A DNA stretch of 64,000 nucleotides, from assembly GCA_949987565.1 (NCBI GenBank), contig OX465104.1:3173474-3237473 (forward strand), written 5' to 3'. The position numbers and the translations under genes were made by a program. The number at the start of each line of letters is the position of its first letter. The stretch's first letter is position 1. The notes under the pieces were generated by a model, which was not told the origin of the DNA, searched no databases, and saw nothing but the letters and a program-made list of their open reading frames with translations. Of the stretch, positions 44,395 to 56,029 are shown in pieces. This DNA comes from Luidia sarsii. Lineage: Eukaryota > Echinodermata > Asteroidea > Paxillosida > Luidiidae.

Positions 44395-45190
44395 GTCTTT
44401 CTCCCTCTCCCTCTCCCTCTCCCTCCCCCTCTTTCTCCCTTTCTCTGCCTCTCGCTTCCCCCTCCCTCCCCTCTGCCTCTCCCCTTCTCTGTCTCTCTCT
44501 CCCTTCCTCTCTCTCCCTCTCTCTCTCTCTCCATTTCTATCCCTCTCTCCACCCTCTCGTTCTTCCTCCCTCTCCCCTCTCTCTTCCCTTCTCTCTCTCT
44601 CTCCCTCTTGATCCCTCTCTCTGTCTCTCTCTGCCTGTCTGTCTCTCCCCTCTCTCCCCCCCCTCTGTCTCTCCCCTCTCTCTCCCTCTCTCTCTCCCCT
44701 CTCTCTCCTCTCTCTCTCTCCCTCCCTCTACCCCTCTCTCCCCCTCTTCCTCTCTCCCTTTCTCTACCCCCTCTCTCCCTCTCTTCCCCTCTCCCCTCTC
44801 TCTCTCCCCTCTCTCTCTCCCCCTCTCCCCCCCTCTCTCTCCCCCTCACTCTCTCCCTCTCCCTTTCTCTCTTCCATCTGTCCCTCTCAGTCTTTCCCTT
44901 TCTCCCCCCCTCCCTCCTTCCTCTCTCTCTCTCTCCCTCTGTTCCCCCCTCTCTCTCTCACTCTCCCTCTCTTCCCCCTCTCTCTCTCTCCCTCTCCCCC
45001 CTCTCTCTCTCTCTCCCTCTCTCACTCTCTCGCTCTCCCCTCTCTCTCTCTCTCCCCCTCTCTCTCTCTCTCCCTCCTGCCCCCCTCTCTCTCCCTCTCC
45101 CTCTCCCCCCTCTCTCTCCCTCCTGCCCCCCTCTCTCTCCCTCCCTCTCCCCCTCTCTCTCTCCCCCTCTCCCCCTTTCTCTCTCTGCAC
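44395..45190. repeat. Polypyrimidine CT/CCCCT tract
   Basis: About 800 bases of CTCTCTCC/CCCCCTCTC, directly upstream of the TFFFTD exon in the sense of Fringe transcription. Confidence 0.97.
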
Positions 45191-45194
45191 ATGC

Positions 45195-46080
45195 TAAAGA
45201 AATTCAAGGGGGGTGATGATGTGGACAATCCAGTGCTGCAGCATATAATTTATCAGCCTTGATCTTGGTCAGTGCCCATGGTGAGAGACGGGACCTGAAG
45301 CTAGCAGGCATCCTGAAAACTGATCCTTGCCCAATATCCACACAAACAGATGGTAACCTGGACTTCTTTTTATGAGCGGAGGGGGAGGGGGGTAACCTTC
45401 ATGCTAACATCGGGTCCCCAAATGTGCGGTGGCTTTATGTCCAAAAGTGCAGCAGATTCAAGAGAGCCCAGTCCCTGTAGGGTTGATACAGCTCGGTCCA
45501 GTAATTTCATTGTCTGGACTGAATCAAGAAATGCTCTTTTCAGCTTCAGAAACTACAGACGTGAAGAACATTCTTTTGTGAAGATTTTTTCTTTCCATTT
45601 GAGTTTCTTTCTTGTACGATACTGAAACAAGGAAGTACAAACATAATATTATAGACCTCGACAAAATAGACTGACCCAGGTGTACCTATATACATGTACA
45701 CACATTCGCATATAACAAAATAAAATGGAAAAAAATGAATCAAAATCTAATGATGGAATACAGACATCTTGCTAACTGCTTGCTAACTTAAATGACCTCA
45801 TAAATGACTAATTAGTCTTGGTTCCAAGACGTTACTACTTGTATCTGTGCTTGTGTGTAAGGAGGTTAACAGGGGCAGTGTGCAATGACCTTTGAGCAAG
45901 GTCCTGCTAGGATCGAAAAGTCAGGCCCACTAAATTTTAACCCCCCCGAAAAACAAGAAACAATAATTGTGCCCTTTCTGCTGAATATTGGTGACGCAGT
46001 CTCAAATAAATTGTGCTTGAATTGAACTGCCGAGAAACTGCATTCGTATCATGGGCCTTTGTAGCTGTGTACTTCTCAGA
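45195..46080. other. Non-coding, possible Fringe intron
   Basis: One diverged motif copy at 45890-45945 (GGTCCTGCTAGGATCGAAAA). No exon with a Fringe VKTT block was found here. Confidence 0.35.
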
Positions 46081-46084
46081 TTTG

Positions 46085-46240
46085 CCCTCAAAAGTTAGAG
46101 GGCCTGACGTTTCGATCCTAGCAGGACATTTCTCAAAGGCCAGAAAAAGGTCCGGCTAGGATCGAAACGTCAGGCCCTCTAACTTTTGAGATTTACGTAT
46201 TGCTGGTCATTTTAGTCAGTGAGCAGTTTACAACAGTGTA
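46085..46240. repeat. Hairpin of the dispersed motif
   Basis: CAAAAGTTAGAGGGCCTGAC ... and its complement GTCAGGCCCTCTAACTTTTG around CCAGAAAAAGG, plus the CATTTTAGTCAGTGAGCAGT flank. Confidence 0.9.
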
Positions 46241-46854
46241 TTTACTTCAGATTTTCCCTCATTAGAAAGAAAAGTTTCCTTTTGAACAAAAATAGAATTG
46301 CCATGAATGAGTGCGTTTGATGCTGTGCAGAGTGACTGACTGCCATATCTGTGTGTTCCATATAGGACAACGGACTTAACACATTCCACAAGAGCAGGAA
46401 GTCATTCGTCAGTTCAATCAGGGTTTCCCCCCCCCCCACACCCCCCTGTCACAATTCCATCATTGTATGCTGCTGGCAAACTTTCCGATCTTTCACAGTC
46501 TAGGGAAAAAAAAAAAAATTGCAATGAATCCGCTCTGATGAGTGGGATCGAAGCAAAGGAAACTTCTGTTGAAAATGAACTTCTGTTGAAAACAGGGTCT
46601 CCCACGGGACTTGGCAGAATACCAAAACAGCCGTTTATATTTCCTGCAATCGATTAGACAGGACTTCCTGCTAACAGTAACGGGGGATTTGGTTTTAATA
46701 TCTTTACGAGAAACTGCTGTATACTCTACCAGTGAGCGTCACCGTGATTTGTGATTGTTGTGAATACAGATTAAGAGCTAGGTACAACTACAATGTACAT
46801 GTACTTCAATCATTTCGGTCTTCAGTACATAAACAGTGCTGCTCTTTGTTGCTT

Positions 46855-47800
46855 TGTAGATCAGGGGCCTATTTCATAGAGCCGCTTAAGCATCAAAATT
46901 TGCTTTATCACAAAAAGTCATGTTTCATAGGATCAGCTTGCCAACAAGAACTTCACTTTTGTTTCACGCTAAGTAAAGAAGAGCGGAAAAGAGTGGAAAA
47001 GAGTGGAAAAGTCAAAAGCAATTGGCATCACATTGAAGTGTGGTTTGTAAGCTGGTTTACCCAAGAAAGACTTTTCATGCTTAGCAGATTTTCACACTTA
47101 AGCAGCTCTATTGGCCACAGGGTTGAATTTCATAGAGTTGCTTAAGCGTGAAGACCTGCAAAACATGAACATTCTTTCTCGGTTGAAGCAAGCTTGTCAG
47201 CCATGGTTCTTTTTCCAAAATCCGGCTTAGACTCAGGCTCCGGCTTTGTCTCAAGTTCTTTCATCCATTTTAGAGTACAAGGCATGAGAACAAAAGGCAT
47301 TTGGCTTCATTTATTCATGTTAAACTGTGTTTTGAAAAGGGATCCAAAGCTTCAATCCCAACAAAAAACTCCAACCTTTTTATTACAGCTTTTGGATAAC
47401 AGAGATGAAGCTGGAGCCAAAGCCCAAGCCGGGTTTTGGAAAAGGGCACAGATTTCACCCTGATGTAATAAATTGCACTGGTTGCCCAGCATCAAGCACA
47501 CATGGAACTTTGGCTGGTAAGCTGAATTCATCAAGGAAGGCTCTTCCATGCTATGCCAGATTTGGTGCCTAAGCAGCTCTACAAAATAGGCTGCAGGTTG
47601 CCAGCCAAAGTTCAAACTGAATTCTATGCTAAGCAACAGTTATTCTTAGACTTACCAAATAGAAATAAGAATAAGAATAAGGCATTTGATCACTGAATGA
47701 TAAAATGTGACATCCAAATTTACATGTCATATGCAATAAGCGTTTTTTCGTAGCTTAAGCTGCTCTATAAAATTGGGCACTGGGTATTAAATGTTTTATA
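46855..47800. repeat. Cluster of CATAGAGCCGCTTAAGC family repeats
   Basis: Three to four diverged copies in both orientations: 46862-47145, 47120-47480 and 47470-47645 plus an end fragment at 47755-47785. Shared words: TTTCATAGAG, GCTTAAGC, TGCTTAGCAGATTTTC, AGCAGCTCTA. Confidence 0.7.
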
Positions 47801-48344
47801 CTGAAGAAGTTGCCAATTCAGCAAATCTTATAAAAAAAAAAGGGAGGGGAGATAAAAGATCTCATGTGAAATTCCAAAGTGGAAATTTGTAAGCTGTATA
47901 TAAGCAGCGTAAGACAGAGGATTATCAACATCTTCGAAAGCTGGAAACGCTGCACTGCATTAGTTTCCATGGAAACTGGACATTCTCTGGCCCGGTTATG
48001 GGATAGTCATTTAGGCGGAGTGATTTATGAACCTTCATCCAGGATGGGCGACCGCTATGAGGTCAAGCCCGGATTACAAGTGTTCCAAGAACATGGAATT
48101 CGATCGGCAGACACAGGCGGAGAGAGGGTAAAAAAAAAGAACTTTGAACTGCGATGCTTTTTTGTGCGGGCAACATTTATGGATTTGATCTCAGAAGCAG
48201 GTGTGAAATCAACATTTGATGAGCGCGAAAACACTCATTCTGCCTGTGCTGTTAAAAAGTACGTTTGGTTAAAGGGAGAACAAGATAGAGTACCCTGCCA
48301 CAAATAGGAAAAAAAATTAGACAATCATTCTTTTCATTCCATTT

Positions 48345-48905
48345 TGAGAGAGAGAGCGAGAGAGAGAGAGAGGGAGAGGAGAGAGATGGAGGGAGAGAGA
48401 GAGGATAGAGAGGGAGGGAGAGAGAGAGGATAGAGAGGGAGGGAGAGAGAGAGGATAGAGAGGGAGGGAGAGAGAGAGGATAGAGGGGGAGGGAGAGAGA
48501 GAGGATAGAGAGGGAGGGAGAGAGAGAGGATAGAGAGGGAGGGAGAGAGAGAGGATAGAGAGGGAGGGAGAGAGAGATGATAGAGAGGACGGGAGAGAGA
48601 GAGGAGAGAGATGTAGGGAGAGTGAGAGGGGAGAGATGGAGGAAGAGAGAGGGGAGAGATGGAGGGAGAGAGAGGGAGAGAGATGGAGGGAGAGAAAGAG
48701 AGAGGGAGAGAGAAGAGAGAGAGAGAGGGATGAGGAGAGGGAGAGAGGAGAGAGAAAGAGAGGGGGGAGAGGTGGCAAAAGAGAGGGAGGGAGAGAGAGG
48801 GAGAGAGAAAGAGACAACACATGGAGAGAGAAGAGAGAGGGGGAGAGAGAGAGATAGATAGACAGATAGATAAATAGATAGAAAGATAGATAGATAGAAC
48901 CAGAT
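48345..48905. repeat. GA-rich tract with a 25-bp subrepeat
   Basis: GGATAGAGAGGGAGGGAGAG recurs at 25-bp spacing between 48400 and 48590, then irregular GAGAGG, ending in GATAGATAGAT. Confidence 0.96.
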
Positions 48906-49184
48906 AGACAAAGAGGTCCTTTACTTAGTAGTAAAACACAATATCTTAAGTTTGAGAGATATCTACACTGCTGTAATGCCATTGGCAGTATTACTGTAGA
49001 TATTTGAGTTACCTTCATTTGAGTGCCTACAATCTTGTTTCCTGACCTGAATCTGGTAAACATCAAATTTTCAGCCCCAAAATGTCAGTGAAGACAGAGC
49101 TTTAAACACAATTAAACCCCAACAAATAGGTCAGACAAATAAAGGAAAAACATACTGGGATCTTTTCAACCATTTTGAAAAATG

Positions 49185-49330
49185 GCAAAAAAAACAACGT
49201 TTGCTGAACCCGTGACCTCTGGTTTTGCTTACCAGATCTCTTACTATCCGAACTATCCAGCCCTTAGATGGCAGTTTTGCCAAACAATAAACTAATCTTT
49301 GCCATTGACAAGTAGTCAACCACATTTTCT
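49185..49330 (-). mobile_element. SINE A copy
   Basis: Minus-strand tRNA-like part (complement CTGAACCCGTGACCTCTGG) and head CCCTTAGATGGCAGTTTTGC. Confidence 0.7.
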
Positions 49331-50269
49331 TTTCACCAACAAAATAATTCATAAAAATAAAATGCTAAGTTTCTAGTCCGATTAGCTAAAAGCCGGAATG
49401 TATAGGCATGAATTCACTTCTGCATGAACAAAATGTTGCCTTTGCTGACATTTTACTTCACTGATATTTCAGAATTTTTTTTAGTAAACAACCATTTCCT
49501 GGGGGTTGCTACGAAGCGTGCCTTCCACAAACACCCAGATAAACAGAATGCCTAAAACAAATATGACCTCCATAAAACTTGGCCCCAGCCACCTTTGGGT
49601 GACAAAGTACAGGGGGAGAACAAATATTACTGGGACTGCGGTATTTTTCTAAGCGCTCAGAATTCGCGTCTCTCTTTCTTCGCTCGCAGCGGGTCTACGC
49701 AAATCTGAGCTTTGGCGGGGCCGAATTCAGGCTCCGCGATCCCTTTTACGCTCGGCAAACACGGAGAAAATGGATCTCTCGCTGTGAAATCCCGGCTAAA
49801 AAACGCCGATCTTTTTGTCCTTTTCCCCCCAAAAAAACCAAACTCAAACAGAGCCAAAATGGACGAGATGAATTTGGGTGGTGTGTTTTTCCCTGTAGAC
49901 TCCGTTGTCTTGTGTAGAATAGCCCTCCTGTGAATATCATACTGTTTGCGGGTTCTTTTCTTGGCCCCTGGGAATTTCTAGCCAGACCCTTCACCGTTTT
50001 TTTTTTACAATTTAGAGTGAAGGCGTAGCCCAGTTTTCCCCCTTTATTGTCAGCTAGGTGGCCTGCTTAGGTCGCCTGCCTTAAAAAATCCATGGGCCAG
50101 TTTATGTAGTACTAGCATGGAGCTATGGTGCTAGTATAGGTACCGTAGTTGTCTTCAAAACTTGCAACCTCATAGGGGTAAAAATCATGCAAGTAGAATG
50201 TGCACAAATACAAGATGTGATGCATTAGGGCCGTTCAAAACTTTCCCCTACCAAAAAAAACCCCAATTA

Positions 50270-50475
50270 TTTGAATCGCGATTTGGACTACACTTTCAGT
50301 GCGGATTTTCTAAATAATCAATGTTCATTTGCCAAGCGGTGGGTGTGTGGGAATGCACCAGTTTTTTTTTTAATTATCCCACGATGCACCACTCGCACTG
50401 TGACTGACGGGAAGTGCTGTGCTTGTTTAAAATGTCTCCCTGCATGGGCCACCTTCAAGGATTAATTCTTTCTGC
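50270..50475. repeat. Dispersed repeat related to 22735 and 53530
   Basis: Contains AATTATCCCACGATGCACCA and ACTGACGGGAAGTGCTGTGC, the complement-type layout of CACTTCCTGTCAGTCAGAGC at 53535. Confidence 0.6.
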
Positions 50476-50479
50476 ATTA

Positions 50480-50800
50480 ATAAAAAATAGGATGTTTAAA
50501 TCCTAGCAGGACCGTGTCAGGCCCTCCCAATTTTGGACATTTGCATTTTGGTCATTTCCGTCAGTCAGCAGATTTTGGCATAGTACTCTATTAGGGAATT
50601 TCTCATCATCATCATCATTCCCTCGACTGGATAGTCGTCGGGGGGGGGGGGGGGTCTGAGCGCAAGAGGCTGACATCTTTTGCCAGGCGGGTCTGTCGAG
50701 CGCTGCTGTGAGGAGCTCAGGCATTTCTACTTTTAGATTAAAAACCAAGTTTCCAATCAGCAAATATGAAAATATGGACACCAACAAAGCAACGTAAATC
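50480..50800 (-). pseudogene. LINE ORF2 tail remnant with motif copy
   Basis: The minus frame has VEMPELLTAALDRPAWQKMS then ASCAQTPPPPRRLSSRGNDD, the LTAA-DR--W--M tail of LINE ORF2. 50490-50590 adds a short copy of the dispersed motif. Confidence 0.65.
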
Positions 50801-51154
50801 AAAATCAGTAAATTGTTTTGATAGCTTTTGTCACCCCGGTAACGTTAACTTTCAGTCGCCCTAGGCGTGGAGAAGCTAAAAAGCAACTTATTTCCGCAGA
50901 GCGGCATCTCGTCTAGTTGCTTACTTTATAATGTATACAAGAGAAGCTGTTAAACTGTCTGGAATTGTCTCCCTGCCAAAGGGCAACCATGTTGGAATTC
51001 AAGCGATGACTCTAGAATGCAGCCATGTCAACAAGGAATGGCTGGAGGTCACGCAAGGTTCATCACTCCTACAAGCACTGCCTCCCTTCCAACCACTTGT
51101 CCTCGGTGAACAGGAGACAGACAAGAAAAAGGACAACACCTATAATTAAAGGGG

Positions 51155-51625
51155 CTTTCACACTAGACGAATTTGGGGGAATTCGGTCATCTGTTCACAC
51201 TACCAAAGAAATCCCTGGGGAAAAGTCCCCCCCCAGGGAAATATTCACCCCTGCTAGGGGGGAGGGGGTAGGGTAGAAGGAGAAAACCCCGGGGTTTAAA
51301 GATTTCCCAGGGGTTTAAAGATTTCCCCGGGGGAAAGCAACTAGTGTGAACGTCGCAGGTTTTTACTTACAACACCTTTTTTGCGTCCATTTGGGATTTT
51401 CAGAAAGTGGGCCCTACGTTTCCACATTCCCCGTAGATTGATTGCCAGTGTGAAACGACCGTGCACATTCCCGGGGAAATAGTGTCCCTGGGAGTTACCA
51501 AATGGGTCCAGTGTGAACGGTTGTGAGGGTGTTGGTGGGTAAAAAAATCCCCAGGATTTTACCAGGGATTCATTCCCCGGGGATTGGCTCTGTAGCCAAG
51601 TGTAAAAAAGGGCTCTACTTTGACT
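51155..51625. mobile_element. MITE with GGGCTTTCACACTAG-like ends
   Basis: Left GGGGCTTTCACACTAGACGA; right CCAAGTGTAAAAAAGGGCTC. The inside has repeated CCCCGGGG/CCCAGGGA units and further GTGTGAAC/GTTCACACT pairs. Confidence 0.6.
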
Positions 51626-51949
51626 AAAACAAAACCTTCCTCTGTGTTCCAGTGAGCAAAAACAAAATGTCACCTCTTTTGGGCAATATCTTTCGTCTTT
51701 GTTAAAGGTCCTGCTTGGATCACAAAAACATCAGGCCTTCAGGTTTGCTTGTCAATTGTACTCATTGTTTATGTCAGTGGAAAAATCAGTGATTTTCTGT
51801 TTGATTGATAGGTTTATTTTTTATAGTGTGGGAGGAGCGTGTTTATGTAGCTGTCTAAAATGTTACAATTTAGCTGAACTTTTCCCCTGTGTCACCATAT
51901 ACTGTCAGCCTGACAACTTCCTGAACAAAGATATTTGGCCTCCTTGCTG

Positions 51950-52215
51950 GACAGGGAGGTGTGGGGGTGTAGGGATGGAGGTGGGGGTGTAGGGGTGGGG
52001 GTGGGGGTGTATGGATGGAGGTGGGGGTGTAGGGATGGGGGTGGGGGTGTAGGGATGGGGTGGGGGTGTAGGGATGGAGGTGGGGTGTAGCGGTGGGGGT
52101 GGGGGTGTAGGGATGTGGTGGGGGTGTAGGAATGGAGGTGGGGGTGTAGGGATGGAGGTGGGGATGTAGGGATGGAGATGGGGGTGTAGGGGGTGTATGG
52201 GGGTGGGGTGACCCC
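51950..52215. repeat. G-rich minisatellite (GGGGGTGTAGGGATGGAGGT)
   Basis: About a dozen 15-25-bp units. Many runs of three to five G spaced by one to seven bases make G-quadruplex formation plausible on the plus strand. Confidence 0.95.
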
Positions 52216-52434
52216 CTTCCCTCCCCACACACAGGCCCAACCAGTATTGGTATGAAATATAGCCCCTGTATTGCTCCCCTTCCAGTAAACGGTGGTTGTT
52301 GAGAGACATCTCCTCCCAAGTATTTTATTTTCTTTCTTTTTTCACCCAAGTTTGAGGCTGATCATTTTTTTTATCAGCAGGCTGCAGCTGAAGAATTTCT
52401 GCAGCCTGCACCATTGCTGCTTCACAAAGGTCTA

Positions 52435-52870
52435 TGCACCAACAAAACCTCTGTGCACCAAAACAGACATTCTGTGTTTTTGTCAGCGGAACAAATTGCA
52501 GGTACAGACTTTAAATTTTTTTTTGGGGGGGCCACAAAATATTCCATTTGGTGCACAGAATGTTTGTTTTGGTGCATAGAATGTTTCTTTTGGTGCACAG
52601 AATGGTTGTTGGTGCTCAGACATTTTGGTGCACAGCAGTTTTTGATGGTGCACAGAATATTTGGTTTGGTGTACAGAATGGTTGTTGGTGCAGACATTTT
52701 GGTGCACAGCAGTTTTTGATGGTGCAGAGAATGTTTGTTGGTGCACAGAATGTTTGTTGATGCACAGGATGTGTGTTGGTGCACAGAATGTTTGTTGATG
52801 CACAGAATTTGTGTTAATGGTGCACAGAATGTTTGTTTTGGTACACAGAAGTTTGTTTTTGTGCACATTG
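52435..52870. repeat. TTGGTGCACAGAATGTTTG minisatellite, ~16-30-bp units
   Basis: GGTGCACAGAATG recurs about fifteen times with variable T-rich spacers. An inverted fragment (CTATGCACCAACAAAACC, TGTGCACCAAAACAG) sits at 52430-52475, so the array starts from a fold-back. Confidence 0.92.
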
Positions 52871-53524
52871 CTCAGAATCGCTGGATCCTATAAGAATCAC
52901 TGGCAAGTGGCATGTACCGGATCGTCATTGCATTTTCATCCCTCTCACCCTCCATCCTCTCGACTCTCGCTACTGCCAGCACAACAAATAGCAAACCATT
53001 GTAACAGCAACTACAACTGTACAGCGACAGGGAATGAAACAACGACAGCACCGAAGCAGGAGAACTGCATCTCAAGATGAGCCAGCAGCACATGACACTC
53101 ATCGTTCATTCTCTTTCCCTTGACAGCCGTCACTTTGACAAGGTTGTGGGAGTTTGTGGGGGGGGGGGGGGTCATGGAATCTGGCAAGCTCCCCCAGCTT
53201 AGATACATCAGTCTGTCCTTTGGTAAACACTTGTGACATAAATTACAGTCTAATTTCCTTTGTGCGAATCTGTGATGGACGAGTTGGCATACTTCTCCCC
53301 TTAGTAAGCTGAAATAAATCTTGCCGATAGCCTGGATGGTTCAGACAATGAATAGAACTGTCCCCAGTGTGCACATTATTGTGATTTGAATCACGATTTT
53401 TAAAAAACTGTTTTGGGGTATTATTTTGCTCGTGGCCACATGCACAAGAAATTTGCGAGCCGAGGTTACCAGCTGTGGTCAAATGGGCATGTGTCCTTGA
53501 GGGTGGCCCATTCAGGGAGATCAT

Positions 53525-53665
53525 AAACAAGCACTGCACTTCCTGTCAGTCAGAGCAGTGCATTGTGGGATTAAAAAAAAAAACGGGGCAATTTCTACGG
53601 AGCATTCCCATACGCACTGCGTGGCAAACATTATTATTCAGAAAAGTCGCCCGAATAGTGAAGTT
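53525..53665. repeat. Dispersed repeat copy related to 22735-22870
   Basis: GCACTTCCTGTCAGTCAGAG, GTGCATTGTGGGATTAA, GCATTCCCATACGCACTGCG and AGTCGCCCGAATAGTG parallel the left part of 22735-23420. Confidence 0.65.
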
Positions 53666-54657
53666 TAAATCATGATTCAAATACAAATAATCACATTCAG
53701 GAGACAGTGTACATTGTAAATAGCCTTAAAATCTTCAATAATGAATAATGATAGAGTATGCACAGTCAACATCTGATATCGTTTAAAACCCACCATTCCC
53801 ATTTCCATCTAAGAGTTGCATTTCCTCTATTAGTCACCAGTCCATCATTTAGCCGGAGAGCTTACAGCAAGGTTCGGCCTTGGAGTAAACCTGACAGGTT
53901 AACTTCTGATGAACAACTCTCGCACATGTGCTCCATCTGTCAGCAGGACAGCGTTGCAAATCCAACAGCAATAATTGCCTTGATCATGATCGAGCATGGC
54001 CAACTACCGGTACCGGTACCGGTACATAAATTATCAGCACATTTTTCTACCAGACCTCTATATTTCTATATGTAAATGATCAGGTCCCTATTTGTCAGAA
54101 AAGATTAATCTCGATAAATTGCTTTTTATGCGACACGAGTCGGTTCTGGCTGAATTAACCTGCCTGAATTTAACGGAGACAATAGCGCAAGCTACTAGTC
54201 GAGAAAAAGCGCTAGTGGTTACATAACTTGCTTTGTGAATCTCGCTCAGGCCTTTTGTTAGGGTTCAGTAGTCCACTTCCTATGGGGCGGCGGACGGCCA
54301 GATATTTAATTCATTAAAAACGTGGACTCCTTAACCCAAAACAAACAATTGGCCTCAAGATCTGTCTCTTGGGTTTTTGGGAGACCGTAAATCACATTAA
54401 ATAGATTTAAAGTTTTATTTCATTTCATTTTCTTGTACAAAGATTAGTAATATCAATGGGTTTTATTTGAGTAAATGTTTTCTTTGGATGGTCCCTGGTG
54501 ACACCCCCGCTGAAGAGTGGACTGGTCCACAGTACCCCCCCCCCAGGATACCAGGGTGCAGTGGTCAGTGGTCATGTTGTCCAGCATCCTTCAGTGCTGT
54601 TACAACATAGACACTGTGTCCTTTATCCTTCTCCTCTCCAGTCCGCCAGCAATCTAA

Positions 54658-55112
54658 AGCCGCGTCCGCACTGGACTTAAAATGGGTACACTAACCAAGG
54701 AAATGGGTAAATTGACCATTTTAAGTCCAGTGCGGACAGCCCAGGAAGTTTACCTCCTAGGTAACTTACCCGACTCCAGTTGGTAGTTTAACTGACCAAC
54801 TTCTGCCTGGTTAAATTGACCAGGTCAGTTTAACCGAGTCGATAAGTCCAATCCTGACACAACGTCTCGGTAAACGACTCGGTAAAAAACCACATTCCGC
54901 GCCCCGCATGTTACGTTACTGTATGCAAGCCTCGTGCGGGCGCAGGGTAACAACGTGTTTGTGTACCTAGAGTACATGCACATGTACATGAGTCGGTAAG
55001 TTTTACCCATCGTCTCGGTTGGTTCAAGTCCAAGTGCGGACGCCGGGAAGATTTACCCATTGGAATGTTACCCACGGGCTCGGTAAAAAATAAGTCCAGT
55101 GCGGACACGGCT
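54658..55112. mobile_element. 455-bp DNA transposon copy 2 (reverse of 26100-26567)
   Basis: Begins AGCCGCGTCCGCACTGGACT and ends with AGTCCAGTGCGGACACGGCT, flanked by TAA (54655-54657 and 55113-55115). Co-linear with copy 1 in opposite orientation; internal GTACATGCACATGTAC and GGGTAACAACGTGTTTGTG shared. Confidence 0.92.
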
Positions 55113-56029
55113 TAAAGAACTAGACCCGGGGTAGCAGCACTCACCCCCAACAAGACCACACATCTCACCCCCCTTACATATACACAGGGCCCATCCTAAT
55201 TCCATGTCATGGCCTTGAACTTTCGGCAAAGACAATTTTTTTGGAGACCAATTTTCAAGTGACACACATCTTAGGCCAGAGCCAAGCTTAAAAACTCCAC
55301 CATTCTAGTGTAGGGGGAGGGAAAAAGGGGGGGGGTTCTGGAAAAGTTCAAAGAAAATTCATAAAAATCAAATCCAGCACATATGACCCAGTTAAAATGA
55401 GTGTTTGCTCAAAGATATGACTCTGTTTATTGACCGGCTGCTTTTGTAGAAGACCGTTTCCCTCCGGGTCTGACCCCCTGTTGGTTGGTAAACATTTGTC
55501 AAACCTTGAACTGACTCAGTTCGGAGTCGGTACCGGGGAGACCTTCACATCATCAAAACATGCATGTCTGCACTCCACCAACAAACAATATCTTTGAATA
55601 AGATTTTCTTTTTTTGGGGGGGGGGCTGCGATCCAAAAAAAAGGTGAGCTCATCAACTTCAAAAGTTATCATTGGATATAAACCTATAAACCACCGACCC
55701 ATATTCTCAAGTGATGTTTGTGTGATTTTTGACTGGTTTCCAGCCAATTGTATGCTCGGATATTGATTTGCATGGAATTTTACCTGCCACTCAATTGTGC
55801 TTTATTTAAAAGATGGAGTAATTAAAACCTGGCTTTGAGACAGGCCCAGTTTAGACAAAAATACCATGTGCTCTTATTTGTTGAGATTCACTAAACTAGT
55901 CTATGTTCTCATGGATATTGTCCCAAGTAAAATGGTGGAAAGAAAGATTATGAAGGATATAAAGTATCTTCGAGGGATTATCTGCCTCAAGGCTCAAGCA
56001 AATATGGCGAGTTCTCAGATCTCCTGGCT

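Noticed and set aside
46365..46430. Plus-strand NGLNTFHKSRK, reminiscent of the Fringe TT--FH-SR motif
   Set aside because: It is on the strand opposite to the Fringe exons and lacks the rest of the motif and splice sites; coincidence.
47879..48307. Plus-strand 142-codon frame
   Set aside because: Mixed composition but no recognised domain, no splice context and adjacent to repeats; a chance frame is the simpler explanation.
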